Positions 1 to 11,112 of a DNA stretch of 64,000 nucleotides are shown piece by piece. This DNA is from Meconema thalassinum (taxonomy: Eukaryota > Arthropoda > Insecta > Orthoptera > Tettigoniidae). A program made the position numbers and the translations under genes. Numbering within the stretch: position 1 is the first letter of the stretch; each line of letters begins with the position of its first letter. Where the stretch lies: NCBI GenBank assembly GCA_946902985.2, contig OX336389.2, forward strand, positions 278,735,527 through 278,799,526, read 5' to 3'. The notes under the pieces were generated by a model, which ran no database searches, had not been told where the DNA came from, and saw only the letters and a list, made by a program, of their open reading frames with translations.

Positions 1-97
1 CGTGCCAGTAGCGACCCTGCTAGTAGCATACAGTGCCCCATGCGACCCATTGTTCGAGAGAAGAATTTTTACGGTGTGCCGTTTAAACTTAATTTAC

Positions 98-700
98 TCC
101 TATTGTCGACCAAAATATTATGTACACTCGAGTTTGAAAGCTGTTTGTGAAGTAACCAATAGTCCTAAATAAAATCCAATAACATCATAATTTTTGTCGT
201 TATATTTTATGTTAAGTCATGTAAGTTTGGAATTTTTCATTTATATTTTAATATTTTTTATCGTAGCTGGAACACAAAACGTACCCTTGTAAGCGTGTTT
301 AAACCATGCGTCACCTTTAAGAATTAGTTTCACAAACACCCGTCATCAGATCGAATCCAAGTTTTAACACAATGTACTTTGGAATATTTCATAACTGGTT
401 TATTCATTTCAAAATGTTGTGTGTCCAAGGAACAAAGTTATTATCACTTTTGTAAGATAACTTTTTCTCGGCTCGGGGTGGTTGGAAAATTGCGTTCTTT
501 TTCGCGTTGTAGTCCTTATATATCAAAAGGCTATGCTGTATGACTGTGAAATACGTAAATGAATGTACTTATTTTATATCGGTTTGTATTTGTACGGGAT
601 AAAACGACATCGTTCACCAGCTTGCCGATACGGGGAAAGCTGTACAGCGTTGCCTCGATGGAGTACCGGTAACCCCACGCGGCATGCCGCGCCTTACTCG
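98..700 (+). repeat. single arm of a foldback (long inverted repeat) element
   Basis: The sequence beginning with the motif TTGTCGACCAAAATATTATG near 101 is co-linear with the left arm of the palindromic element at 24226-25394, and is the reverse complement of that element's right arm. Similarity runs through the shared stretch around TTTCTCGGCTCGGGGTGG and a terminal segment containing GTTCACCAG, then fades near 700. The opposite arm is missing here, so this is a truncated copy. No open reading frame of note lies in it. Confidence 0.75.
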
Positions 701-789
701 TAATTACATGGGCACTTTCCTTGGCTATTTAAAATTAACTTGTCATTAACTTCATTAATTCAAGCAAATGGTATTAAGAAGACGTGAGA

Positions 790-1120
790 GATGAAAATCC
801 ACAGCCTGCTTCCAGTCTCCGACCGGGTCAGGAATGGAATGAATGAAGCCCCCATCTAGCGGCGAGGATATAAACTGTGCCGGCTGGTGAGGCCTGACGC
901 ATTCCTCTGGGGCAATGATTAAATGGATGACATATGAAATGAAATGATAGTGGAGAGTGTTGCTGGAATGAAATGTTGACAGGAAAAACCGGAGTACCCG
1001 GAGAAAAACCTGTCTGCCTCCGTTTTGTCCAGCACAGATTTCACATGGAGTGACCGGGATTTGAACCACGGACCCAGCGGTGAGAGGCCGGCGTGCTGCC
1101 GCCTAAGCCACGGAGGTTTC
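790..1120 (-). mobile_element. tRNA-derived SINE, family SINE-1
   Basis: The element is flanked by a perfect 15-bp target duplication TAAGAAGACGTGAGA at 775-789 and 1121-1135. On the minus strand it begins with a tRNA-like head: an A-box-like TGGCTTAGGCGG and a B-box GGTTCAAATCC. A second copy, about 90 percent alike by eye, lies at 44718-45052. There is no protein-coding content; mobilisation by a LINE in trans is assumed from what is known of SINEs. Confidence 0.9.
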
Positions 1121-1281
1121 TAAGAAGACGTGAGAAACATTTTCAATCAACTTTTCTCATGAGGGCTTTGAACCTCCAATCGCAACTCTTTTTTCGTCAT
1201 TTTTAGATTATTGTTAAGTTTTTTATGTTCTTTTATTATTTGCGTTTATCTATTTACAATATATACATTAGCTTAAGTCAC

Positions 1282-1603
1282 CGACAGCGGTAGCTACACT
1301 CGCCAACGCTCAGCGTTAGGCCATGGGGCCAAGCTGTCTGCGGACTCGGTAGACGTTGGTTCGAGCCCCATCGTCGGCTGACCTTGAAATGGTTTTCCAT
1401 TATCAACTCCAGGTAAATGCTGTGATAGGCCACGGCCACTTCCTTCCACATCCTTGCCCAGTTTAATTCATTTCACCCCGCAATAACCCCTCTCATGAGG
1501 TTGGCGTTGGCAAGGATATCTGTCCATAGAAACCACCCACCACATCGCATCTCATCCCCGACCCCATTGAAAACGGGAATAATAAGGAGTAGACTTACAC
1601 ACA
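1282..1603 (+). mobile_element. tRNA-derived SINE, family SINE-2
   Basis: A tRNA-like head carries a B-box GGTTCGAGCC at 1358-1367. A central block follows with TGGTTTTCCATTATC, CTCCAGGTAAATGCTG and GGCCACGGCCACTTCCTTCC, which is shared with several other SINE families in this window. A short direct repeat TTAAGTCAC at 1273-1281 and 1604-1612 is the likely target duplication. Confidence 0.75.
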
Positions 1604-2129
1604 TTAAGTCACTTACAATTCATCACCAGAAATATCATGAATTAGAAGTTTCATGACTGTTTACAACTTTCACTTCAATATCTTTCGGAAGGCGACCTTC
1701 CTCCCAATGATTTGTAGCCTATTTTCATTTATGACAAAAATAGGCTTATGAGATCACCGTCTACATGACGGGGTATTCCCGCCTCCCCCAGAAAGATATG
1801 TTAGGAATTCCCAGATTCCACCGATACATCAGTGCTTGGGTCGCTAGTGGCACGATGGCATATTGGTGGGTCGCAAACGGCACGGTCGCATCCGCACGAC
1901 ACCATCAGTACAGCCAGTTCCGGACGTGGAGTGGAGCGCACGACTACAGTCGATACGTCGCGTCGTTGTGAGGGGAGTTGATATATCTCCTATTCTTTGG
2001 CTGACATATAGTTTTATGCGCTGTATTTGTTTGTAGATAATATTATTAAAGTAATTTATTTTCAAAATCAAACAATGTGCTGCAGCACTTCAGCACATAA
2101 GGTGTGGCCGTCCCTGTATTTTAGCACCA

Positions 2130-2320
2130 AGTTAAAGCGACGACCACTATAGCTCAAGTCGCACTCCATCCGGATCCTCCAACCAAATCAGACCGGGTTC
2201 GATTAATAATTGTTAATACATGTCGGAATTTTGATGTCAAATATCACGTCTGTTGATTCCAATTCCATGTTAAAAGAGAGGTCTTGTGACTTATGATCGC
2301 TAGATAAACGGTCACGTAAT
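2130..2320 (+). mobile_element. diverged SINE, family SINE-5
   Basis: The segment has GACCGGGTTCGAT, a B-box-like motif, followed by a body matching 5751-5905 and 25755-25905, including GGTCTTGTGACTTATGATCGC, compared with the GGTCCCGTGGCTTATGATCGC type seen elsewhere. It ends next to a 5S-derived SINE at 2329. The 5' boundary is not clear. Confidence 0.6.
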
Positions 2321-2328
2321 ACACTACT

Positions 2329-2533
2329 GCCAACGGCCTGGCCATGTTGAAACACTGGATCCCATGAGAACTCCGCAGTTAAGCATCATTGGGCGTGGTC
2401 GGAACTTGGATGGTATACCGGTTCTAGGCCAACATAAGGAGGAGCGGAAAGGCCCTGGCCACCCTACCGCACGTAAACTCCGGCTGAGGATAGCTTCTTC
2501 GGAGGCTCGGACCTGCCTTCGGGCAGAATACAA
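2329..2533 (+). mobile_element. 5S rRNA-derived SINE (SINE3-like)
   Basis: The first 110 or so bases resemble 5S rRNA: it starts GCCAACGGCC, has CATGTTGAAACAC, then CGCAGTTAAGCATC and TTGGGCGTGGTCGGAACTTG, the positions of the internal RNA polymerase III promoter (A box, intermediate element, C box). The rRNA similarity then stops, and an unrelated 90-base body with GGCTCGGACCTGCCTTCGGG follows. Short similar sequences, TACACTAC, flank it at about 2319 and 2540. A plain 5S pseudogene is less likely because of the unrelated tail, but only one copy is in the window. Confidence 0.72.
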
Positions 2534-2539
2534 ATTACA

Positions 2540-4265
2540 TTTACACTACAATAGACTACTACAAGTCTGTTTTCACCTCGCCCACTGGATTCTTGATACG
2601 CCCCTGACTATTGGGAAGGCCAGATCTACAGTATGAATCTGTCCATAGAGACAGAGAAATATCCCAGGTCTGCAGCAACTCGCCGAAGAAGCTTATGCGT
2701 CCGGCGCTGACTCGCTGGGCTACGCTCATTAGTGGTTTATTGAGCCTAAATGAAGTGTCAGTTTATCCTCCCTATATTATTCTGCTAAGGTCCCATTCCA
2801 GTTTTGTACCGAAAATAAGGTCCTTTTAACACCAACCTAAACATATGGGGTACCTACAGGTTCCGCATAACCCCATATGTGCCCGAAACGCACTCACTTC
2901 CTCTTTAAATGCCTCACAATTAAATAAATACCTTAAAAATGTACATTTACAATGGGAACACCGTAACCTGGCGTGCCTGCTGCTAGAGCGCAGGGCAGCG
3001 CGGCGGCGGCAGCCATCTGACGGGAGCGCGGCGTACTGCTAGCCGAGGAGTCTCTCAGCAGATGGCTCCGGTGTGGTCTCGCCAAGACTTTCTCTAGGGT
3101 TCAATCCTTTGCAAATGTAAAAATTGCTGAAGGAGAAACTCCCGAGCAAACAATAACCGATGAATTCGTTGTAACATCGAATATTGTCTACAAAGAGGTG
3201 CTGTGACAAGTACAAAACACTGTTCTATATAATTCTCTGTATTCTTCTCATGTACGTATGCCGTTTAACAACAATAAATACATTTCATCAATACTTAAAA
3301 CTTCGTTTTCCCACGTTCTTTCCTACTACCCCATAAACCTACATTCACGTTGCGAAAGCTCGCACGGGCCCACTAGTATCGTAATAAACCCACAACGTGT
3401 AGCTCATTTCCAAGACATATGCTTATGATGACATAGTCTCTGGGATTGATGACGCGAAAGGCTTTTCAGGTGGTCAGCCCCAGGGAAAATGTGTGAAACA
3501 AGACACAACTTTTAAATTTAAAACTATGCTCCGTAGCCATTCATCTTAATGATACGAAATTTAGTACAATGATACAATACGCAAGAAAGAGTGGTTTTAA
3601 GAACTTTCAGATAGCCTACATCATTATTGGATATCAAGTGCATACACCATCTTGAATATATTCAATATTCACGTTGTCAATTTACCACCTAATAAACTAG
3701 CAACTTCGTAACTCGACAAGGACATAGTATCATGCTAGAGCTTAACTTTGTTGAAGACGTAGGTTCATAGACTGAAATACATTGAATAAGGTGGTCAAGT
3801 GTATTATTAAAACTTAAAGGTAGATATAGCAGGATGGAAATGATCTATTCCCAAAAAAGTTTATGAAAGGGGAATCTGGTTAACGAAACTTAATATGCAC
3901 AAGTCACAAGATTATTAGACCTAAATGTTACACACAATAACCAACTTAAATACATGCATTATTAATATCGATTATATTATCTAATAAACTTTAAATTTTG
4001 AAATACGCCAGAAATTAGTATTGTGGAAGAGCCTCAAGCTGCAGAAAGTTAACAAAAGTAGTTAAGATTTAAGACGAGTTAGTCATTAAAAACAATCACA
4101 GGCACAGTTTTACTGAAGATCGGTTGATCGTGGTATAAGGTTATTTGTTAATCAAACAATGTAAATAACGATGGACGTTATTATATTGTAATTTATTTTA
4201 ATGGTTTGCAAGACTACCTAATTATATAATTTAACCATTAAAAGTTCATGTCATTTTTATTGTTG
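2540..4265. other. no gene recognised; hairpin and short GC-rich patch
   Basis: About 1.7 kb without supported genes. It holds an 11-bp inverted repeat (ACATATGGGGT at 2841-2851 paired with ACCCCATATGT at 2870-2880) and a GC-rich patch at about 2965-3070. The rest is AT-rich and shows no family I know. Confidence 0.5.
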
Positions 4266-4660
4266 TTTCTTTAAGTGGCTTTGCATCATCGTGGTCATTT
4301 AGCCCCGTGCACTTGGGGTGTGTGTGTGTGGAAACTGTCTGATAACCTGTGTCACTGGAATGGATATACAGTAATACAGTATTGGGCATGTTACTTGTAA
4401 TTGGAGCTAGATTTAGGTAGGAAGTGGCAGTGGTCTTAATTTGGGTACGATCCCGGCATTAGCCTGGAGTAAAAGTGGAAAATCACGGAAAACCCCTTCA
4501 AGGATAGGTATGGTAGGAGTCGAATCTACCTCTTTTCAGTTCTGCCTCACGAGGCTGAGTGAACCCCGTTCCAGCTCTCAGAGCAGAATTACATTTCTTG
4601 GCAGAGCCAAGACTGCTAGTCACTACGCCACGAAGTGTACTTCTTTTGTTTGTCTACACA
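4266..4660 (-). mobile_element. tRNA-derived SINE, family SINE-3
   Basis: Reading the minus strand gives a tRNA-like head, the motif TTGGCTCTGCCAAGAAAT, the central SINE block (TTACTCCAGGCTAATGCCGG) and the family tail with CACGGGGCTAAATGACCACG. The same order is seen in copies at 8935, 27322, 27940, 28385 and 54565. A TG-dinucleotide stretch near 4319-4331 marks the tail region. Confidence 0.8.
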
Positions 4661-5216
4661 TTAAATCCTTCCGTCGCATCTCTCAATGTTCTTGTTTTAA
4701 AACATAATTACACTTCATGATGTTAGAGAATCGGTTGTGATACTTCGACGAAGATATTTCTTCGCGTTCACCTCTCTGAAAAATCTCATTTAGTTATGTA
4801 ATGGTATTGTTGGGCCTGGTTTTTAAATTTTCAGTGTGAAATTGATTCTGATAAAAGCTTGTAGCTCCTCCCATTTTCGATTACATCACGTTTTCACTAA
4901 CGAAAGATTGGTATTATCATTCGTTGAACTGAATATGCCGTATCTGTCTAAGCATCTGCGTAGGTCACTGCTCGAGACAGACCGACGCTAAGGTCGTCAG
5001 GGCTACCCTTATTATCTGAACCTTATAAATCCAAACCAAACCCCGTGGCGCTATAGCCCATGAAGAGCCTAGGCCTACCAAGCAGCGGCTGCCCAGCTAT
5101 TTGGCTTGCAGATTGTGGGGGGATGCGTGGTCAGCGCGTTGGTTTCCCTCGGCCATTAATCTTGGTCTCCATGACCGGGACCCGAACCTTATGCAAACTT
5201 AAAATAGGAGCCATTT
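4661..5216. other. no gene recognised
   Basis: I see no coding region, RNA gene or clear repeat here. The stretch 5100-5190 has a weak tRNA-SINE look (TGCGTGGTCAGCGCGTTGG), but the rest of such an element is not evident. Confidence 0.4.
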
Positions 5217-5231
5217 ACTGGAAGAACTAAT

Positions 5232-5453
5232 AATAATGGTATTGGTTTTACGTCCTTATTAACAACTGCGGCTTTTATAGACGCCGGGGTGCCGGAATTT
5301 TGTCCCGAAGGGAATCTGTAACTTACCAGTAAATCTACTGACGGCTCCCTCGCATTTGCGCGTCCTCTAATGCTAACTGACTGTGCCAGGATTTGATCCT
5401 GCAACCTTGGGCACAGCTGGCGAAAACGTTACCGCTGAGCCACGCAGCCAGCC
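5232..5453 (-). mobile_element. tRNA-derived SINE, family SINE-4
   Basis: Perfect 15-bp target duplication ACTGGAAGAACTAAT at 5217-5231 and 5454-5468. On the minus strand the head reads CTGGCTGCGTGGCTCAGCGG (A-box region), then GGTTGCAGGATCAAATCCTG (B-box region). The body has GTAAATCTACTGACGGCTCC on the plus strand. A second, more diverged copy is at 38513-38700. Confidence 0.9.
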
Positions 5454-5644
5454 ACTGGAAGAACTAATGGCTCAGTTCAGCTCCAGCGAATTCATTAATA
5501 ATTTGTATCGAGGACCTTGCTTTACGTAAAACACAGTACTACAGTCATTGCAGACAAGTTCAACACACACCCAACTACACGTGACTAATGACCAAGATAT
5601 CCCAACAGCTTCATTTCTAGATACCCACTCCCCCTTCCCCAGGG

Positions 5645-6522
5645 GCTACCATCTAGTGGGACGTGGGTTGGCGACCACGGGACCCCAGCTGAGTCCGGCA
5701 TTACTTCCACTTACTTGTGCCGGGCTCCTCTCCGTCTTCTTTCCTGTTGACACCAAGGCGGACCGGGTTCGATTCCCGGTCAATGCATGTGAGATTCTCG
5801 AAGTGAAATGCCAGTCCTGTGGTTCGGATTCCACGTAAAACTGAGGTCCCGTGGCTTATGATCGCGAGATTAAATGTCAGGTTAAACTACAAGCTTCCTT
5901 TCCTTTTCTTTCCTGTTGAGCTCTCTTGGTCAACTCTTGTTCTCTTCCGACCCCTACGGTATTAGAATATCTGAGGTCTAGGAAGTCTTTCACTTTCCCG
6001 CCTTAATTGGCCCTCGTCTCATCTTTCCTGATACCCTCATTCTTCGAGGGCTCAGTCCTCCTTTTTTTTTCTCCTGCCTTCTGCACAAGGCCCTCAAGGA
6101 GGCAGGGTGTACGTAGCCCCACCACTTCTGGTGCACTCGGGATAGTGCTACACCCTCAAGGGCTCACGACTGGTGAGTTTGGGAGTTGGCGAACCCGAGG
6201 GATTCCTGAGATGGGTCCGTTTTGTCTCCCTTTTCCTCTGACCTTTGGGTGGGCCCTCTCTTCTTTCCCCTTTCCTATCTGCCTTTCATGGCTCTCCTTC
6301 CTTCCAAGTCCCTCAATCCTCAATTCTTTGAGGCTTGAGGGCATATCTTTTTTTCCTGTCCTTTATTTGTTTACTGTTTCTTCTTCTAGTATGTAAGTAG
6401 TTAGTATTAGTAATAGTTTTCGTACTCATCTCATCTTTCACTGTCATCCAAACCATTAGGGGCCGATAAACTAGATGTTAGGCCCCTTAAAACAACAATT
6501 ATCATCATCATCATCATCATCA
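5645..6522 (+). mobile_element. LINE-A 3' end with (ATC)n tail, 5'-truncated
   Basis: Pyrimidine-rich 3' sequence ends with ATTAGGGGCCGATAAACTAG, ATGTTAGGCCCCTTAAAAC and a run of ATC repeats (about 6501-6521), a typical microsatellite 3' tail of a non-LTR retrotransposon. The same sequence is present in reverse at 26549-27283, where it is not interrupted by the SINE found here. Only the 3' untranslated part is visible; no reverse transcriptase remains, so the clade cannot be named. Confidence 0.75.
5751..5905 (+). mobile_element. SINE-5 copy nested in LINE-A
   Basis: A 14-bp target duplication TTCTTTCCTGTTGA flanks it at 5737-5750 and 5906-5919, within the LINE-A 3' region. The insert has CCGGGTTCGATTCCCGGTC (B-box) and a body with GTGGTTCGGATTCCACGTAA and CCCGTGGCTTATGATCGCG. 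The A-box half of a tRNA head is absent, so the copy is probably 5'-truncated like its relatives at 25755 and 25405. Confidence 0.88.
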
Positions 6523-6904
6523 ACTAGATATGCCATCAACTGGAAGGCATTAGCATACGAATCCAGTGGAACAAAGTGAGCTCCAAGTAATGCAACACGT
6601 TGGTGCTCTGAATCTATACGATGGGAGGTGTCAATAACGTCGTTACCCCGCGTTACTCGAAAGAAGTGGCGTTACTACTAACGCGATTCCCCCCAGCTCT
6701 GAGTGACGACTACGACACTGATTGTAACAGAGTTGCAGAGTTGTTGTTGTTGTTGCTGTTAATTCATTTTAGGGGTATTATGGTGTTTGAAGCCATTTTT
6801 CAGTGTTGCCTTAGTAAACAAAAGTTTGGTGCTTTTCAGTCGGTCAACACGATTGTACCCAAATGCGATGGGTTACTCCCTAATCCTGAAAACAAATTAT
6901 ATGA

Positions 6905-7252
6905 GGTTTTTTTTTAGCGTATGGCATTTAGTGCCAGGAGTGTCCGAGGACATGTTCGGCTCGCCAGAGTTTTGTAGCTGCTTCTTTACGGACACCCATT
7001 GGGTGAGCTGCAAGTACCGTCACGTGTGGAGTGTTGTCTGGGGGAGGAAAGTGTTAATGTAAGGACGAGGAATTGGAAGGTAGTGGCTGTGGCCTATAGT
7101 TAGGGACCAACCCCGTCATTTGCCTGGAAGGAAGATGGGAAACCTCAGAAAACCATCTTCAAGGTTGCCGGCGGGGGGATTAGAACCTCCTCGCCTCCCG
7201 GATGTGATCGACTGCCTGCAGCCACTCCATAACGCCTACGGATAACTCACCC
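6905..7252 (-). mobile_element. tRNA-derived SINE, family SINE-6
   Basis: On the minus strand the element starts near CACCGGGTGAGTTATCCGTA (A-box region). It has a GGTTCTAATCC B-box, the shared central block (CCTTCCAGGCAAATGACGGG) and ends in a run of A after GCCATACGCT. Copies at 38186-38512 (plus) and 49730-50096 (minus) share the same order. The tail includes the conserved GCTCACCCAATGGGTGTCCG. Confidence 0.85.
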
Positions 7253-7284
7253 GGTACATGAGATTAATAAATACACTTGGATAT

Positions 7285-7595
7285 TCATTTTAGGGGCGAG
7301 GGACATGTTGGTCATCAGCCCCGTGTAGTTAGATGTGTGTTAAATTTGTCTGATAACCTGTATTTTTGTGATGACTGTAGTAGTGTGTGTAACTGTATTA
7401 GGGACAGGGATGAGGTATAGTCGGTGCCCTGGGACTTGAAGTAAGGTACTATCTCAGCATTTGCCTGGTGGGAGAGTGGAAGGAAACGGGCAAAACCACA
7501 CTCAGGCTAGCCGCTGTCAGCGCGGGCCTCGAACCTTCAATCTGCAGACTTCCTGCAGCTGCCCGTGTGGTTGTGGTGCGCGATTTAACGACCAT
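7285..7595 (-). mobile_element. tRNA-derived SINE, family SINE-9
   Basis: The minus strand gives GCAGATTGAAGGTTCGAGGC (B-box region), then the shared SINE central block with CCACCAGGCAAATGCTGAGA, and a tail with ACACGGGGCTGATGACC-like sequence. It differs from SINE-3 in the head. Boundaries are approximate and no target duplication was found. Confidence 0.6.
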
Positions 7596-8003
7596 GGCTA
7601 CGCCCCGGGATGAGTTGCGGATTGAGAGCTATACAATTTCAGGTGGCAAGCCACGTATCATGACACTTGAAAAACAACCTCTAAAATACAATGAAACTCT
7701 TCTTACCGAAGTGACATGACACGATACATTTGCCACGTGCCACCAGTATGGCATTGCTACATCGCTCGGTCTGGACCACATTTCCTGGACAGTGAAACGT
7801 GTCACCGAGTTGAGAATGTGCGGTAACAGTTCCAAAGCCGGCTTTGTGGCTCAGTTCGATGAGGTGCTTGCCTTTTTTGTCCCCGTTTCTCTTATGCCTC
7901 GTGCCAATTGGTGCGGAAACTCTATTACAGTTACTTGAAATTTAGTGGCATATCTTGTAGCTTCTGGTACATGTTCGGAGAGGAGAGGGGGAGTCCCATT
8001 TTT

Positions 8004-8010
8004 ACTATTA

Positions 8011-8068
<58 letters not shown>

Positions 8069-8071
8069 TAT
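8004..8071 (+). repeat. (TTA)n microsatellite
   Basis: About 20 uninterrupted units of TTA, ending in TATTTATTTACC. Long leucine or tyrosine runs predicted here are repeat artefacts and not proteins. Confidence 0.97.
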
Positions 8072-8222
8072 TTACCATAAATCATATTGGAAGAATGGAA
8101 GGCCTAGTGAAAAAAGGCAAGCCCCACATACATATTTCATGCATCACTGGCAAAATTTACATTTGTTTTTACATTATTTACAAGTTTTACAAAGATATTT
8201 GCATTATTTATATATTTAGAAA

Positions 8223-8688
8223 GCTGCCTCCGTGGTGTAGTGGTCAGCGTGCTTAGCTGCCACCCTGGAGGTCCGAGGTTCGATTCCCAGCTCAGCCACG
8301 AAATTTGAAAAGTGGTATGAGGACTGAAACGGGGTCTACTCAGCATCGGGTGGTCTAAATGAGTGGAGGGGTTTCGATTTCGACCTCAGCTATCCTCGTA
8401 GTGGATTCCCGTGGTTTCCCACTTCGTCTCCAGGCAAATGCCGGGCTGCCTCCTTCCCCTTTCCTGGCCTATCCCTCCCAATCTTCCCATCCCTCCACAT
8501 CCGTCATATGGCCCCTTTTCGCTTTGCAGGTGAGGCCGCCTGGGCGAGGTGCTCGTCCTACCTCCCCAGTTGTATTCCTCGATCCGATGTTTCAAGCTCC
8601 AGGACACTACCCTGGAGGCGGTGAAGGTGGGATCCCTTGCTGAGTCCGAGGGAAAACCAACCCCGGAGGGTAAACCGACTAAAAAAAC
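8223..8688 (+). mobile_element. tRNA-derived SINE, family SINE-7, full length
   Basis: The tRNA-like head starts CTGCCTCCGTGGTGTAGTGG (A-box) with B-box GGTTCGATTCC at about 8276-8286. The shared central block (CGTCTCCAGGCAAATGCCGG) follows, then a long 3' domain with GCAGGTGAGGCCGCC and GGGTAAACCGACTAAAA. An imperfect target duplication, ATATTTAGAAA at 8212-8222 and ATATTTAGGAAA at 8689-8700, brackets it. The 3' domain alone occurs at 36138-36317. Confidence 0.9.
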
Positions 8689-8744
8689 ATATTTAGGAAA
8701 ATAACATAGTACATTTTTCCTGTTCACTCACTCTCTCACGCACG

Positions 8745-8783
8745 ATCATTCATTCATTCATTCATTCATTCATTCATTTCATC
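8745..8783 (+). repeat. (ATTC)n microsatellite
   Basis: About eight tandem ATTC units, followed by degenerate ones. No associated element was identified. Confidence 0.95.
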
Positions 8784-8934
8784 CGGTTACTCATTCATTC
8801 TAACGAGACAATCACTTATACAGGAATTTATCGAAATAAGACCAATGGTGCCACTTATAACAGCAATAATAATCATAATGCTGTAATTGATCGTAGTATA
8901 AATGTTGTGGAATGAGTGTTTAGAGATTATTTTG

Positions 8935-9252
8935 TTACTGGGTATCGTGGTCATGTCATCCCCGTGTACTTGGGTGTGTGTATACTTTGCCTGGTAAACC
9001 TGTATTAGTGTGTGTATTAAACTGTGGTGAGGATTGGCATGCAGGCAGCTGTGGCTTCAAGTTAGGAATCATCCTGGCATTTGCCTGGAGTAAAAATGGG
9101 AAACCATGGAAAACCACTCCTAGGATGGATGAGATGGAAACCGAATCCACCTCTGAATAGACTGAATAGTCTTGCACCACGAGACTGAGTGTGTTCGTTC
9201 CTGTTTTCAGACTAGAAATAGGTTTCTTGGCAGAGCCGGGAATCAAACCCGG
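8935..9252 (-). mobile_element. tRNA-derived SINE, family SINE-3
   Basis: The minus strand contains the SINE-3 signature GGCTCTGCCAAGAAACCTAT, the central block (TTTTTACTCCAGGCAAATGC) and the CACACCCAAGTACACGGG tail. The head lies against a G-rich tract (9260-9281), and the true head end is blurred. After the tract, a motif CAGTGGCGTAACTAGGG at about 9282 resembles a DNA transposon end, but no partner end is visible. Confidence 0.78.
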
Positions 9253-9518
9253 ACATCAAGGGGGGGATGGGGGGGGGGGGGCAGTGGCGTAACTAGGGTT
9301 TGCTTCTGGAGAGGGATGGGCTGAGTCAATATTACACTGGAGGGGGGTTTCGGACATATTGAAACATAATCAATGAAACCAAATATACTGTTCCGAAGTT
9401 TCAAAACCTATTATCTATAGGCTATTTTGGTTTTCATGCTTGATTTCATCAGTGTTTGATACGTTGTATTTGCACTTATAAATGTGCAAATTCTCGAAAA
9501 TTAACAATTTTGTTGATA

Positions 9519-10075
9519 TCTTTACATAGTATAAAACAAAATCCCCGATTCTTGGATGGAACGTGTAATCTCGAGAACCAAAAGATGGATTTTGATGCAG
9601 TTTTCACCATTCTGTTAAGGATTTCAAGAGGAAGATTTCTGTAGAAACACATTCATTTATGACCAAAGGAAGCCAAACAGTAACGATTTCAGTGAATCGA
9701 GTCGAAGAAAATACGCCTTTTAAGCTTACGCTGGGTAAACCGTTTAAAATAGCTATTTACTATAAGTGTAAGAATTGCTCAGCATGTATTTATATACTAT
9801 AAGTGTAAGAATTGTTCAGCATGAAAAGTTCAACAAAACAGTCCCCGACAGCATAACTCTATCTTTAATACATTGCCCACTATAAGTGTTTTTACGTTTT
9901 TATTTCTTTAACAACCTCCATTCAGCAGAAATTTAAATTAATAGATTCGCAGCGAGTTTACGAGCTAGTGAGCGAGCCTATCACCCCAGCTTCAGCCAGC
10001 ATCAAATTGTTGATCCGTGTCGAGTTAAGACTTAGGAGAAGAATATATGTGTTTGGAGTTTCTTTATTCACCTCG
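9519..10075 (+). mobile_element. non-autonomous Helitron, 3'-truncated
   Basis: Starts TCTTTACATAGTATAAAAC after an A, matching the 5' end TCTCTACTTAGTATAAAAC of copies at 10239-11112 and 50372-51229. Internal landmarks are shared (AAGCTTACGCTGGGTAAACC, GTGTAAGAATTGTTCAGCAT, CGAGTTAAGACTTAGGAGAA). There is a partial internal duplication around the TGTAAGAATTG motif at about 9768 and 9806. The hairpin and CTAG 3' end are missing. Confidence 0.75.
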
Positions 10076-10238
10076 GCTTTTTTGAATTAGGTCTGGGACC
10101 TGTCGTCCATGCGCCTTTAAACTTACGCTGGGTAAACCGTTAGTTAAATTATAAAATCCACTCTCCTCGCGAAATTATTTGGCACCATGTATCCCGCCAT
10201 TGTAGGCTATAGGTTATACAGTGTATTAGGTTAATGTA

Positions 10239-11112
10239 CTAGCAACCCACCCCAGCTTCGCCCGGTATCTTTAACGGTTTACCCAGCGTAAGCTTAAATG
10301 GCGTATTTTTTTGAATTCAATGAACTACGACCTATATCCGTTATCCGTCTCGGCATGATGGGTTAAAATCACTGACTGGACTATTAATTATTTTATCATG
10401 GAGAAGCATGTGCAACGAATTCTTGTCAGACGTAATTTAAGAATGGAGAGGTGCATGACACACAAATCCCCCTTCCGTCCAATATTAAATTGACTATGTA
10501 TTCTGCGGAACGAAACTTTCACAGGCGCAATGAAGGAAAGCTGTGTTGCACTTCCAGGGAAACTCCAAACACATTCACTCTTCTCTGAAGTCTTAACTCG
10601 ACACCTTTGCTCGACACCAATGAATATGGGTACATATGCTCGACACGACTCGACAGTTTGCTGCTTGCTGTAACTGATGTGATAGGCTCGCTCGATAGCT
10701 CACTCGAAAACTGTCGCAGAAGCTAGTAAATGAATGGAGATTGTTGGAAGAAATAGAAACTTAAAATCACTTACAGTGGGCGATGTATTGAATATAGAGA
10801 TATGCTGTCGCGGACTTGTTTGTAGAACGTTTCATGCTGAACAATTCTTACACTCATAGTATAGGCTACAGATATTTTAACGGTTTACCCAGCGTAAGCT
10901 TGAAAGGCGCACTGACGGTAGGTATTTTTGACTCTTTCATTGAAATCGTTCTGCTCGGCTACGTTTGGTCATAAATACATTATATTCTACAAAAATCTTC
11001 CTGGAGAAATCATTTACAGAATGGAGATAACTGCATCAAAATCCATCCTATGATTCTCGATATTACCCGGAATATACAAGATTCGGGGACTTAGTTTTAT
11101 ACTAAGTAGAGA
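10239..11112 (-). mobile_element. non-autonomous Helitron, both ends present
   Basis: On the minus strand it begins TCTCTACTTAGTATAAAAC directly after A and ends with CCGGGCGAAGCTGGGG followed by GGGTTGCTAG, directly before T. These are the hallmarks of Helitrons: 5' TC, a hairpin close to a CTRR 3' end, insertion between A and T, and no target duplication. Length is 874 bp with no Rep/helicase coding, so it depends on an autonomous relative. It faces the truncated plus-strand copy at 9519. Confidence 0.88.

Noticed and set aside
755..1069. Minus-strand 104-residue protein (also 44644-45000)
   Set aside because: It is a chance frame across the SINE-1 element.
2329..2445. Functional 5S rRNA gene
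   Set aside because: Many changes from conserved 5S positions and no proper 3' end or T-run terminator; it runs into an unrelated body.
2841..2880. Hairpin as a terminator or RNA gene
   Set aside because: An isolated 11-bp palindrome in non-coding DNA of a eukaryote, without any further support.
7908..8256. Leucine- or tyrosine-rich proteins of about 103 residues
   Set aside because: They are translations of a (TTA)n microsatellite next to a SINE.
8223..8300. Functional tRNA gene
   Set aside because: A and B boxes are present, but the cloverleaf is poor and the sequence continues into a SINE body with a target duplication. The same holds for the heads at 30447, 38186 and 55688.
8359..8727. 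Overlapping proline-rich proteins on both strands
   Set aside because: They lie entirely in SINE-7 and reflect its base composition.
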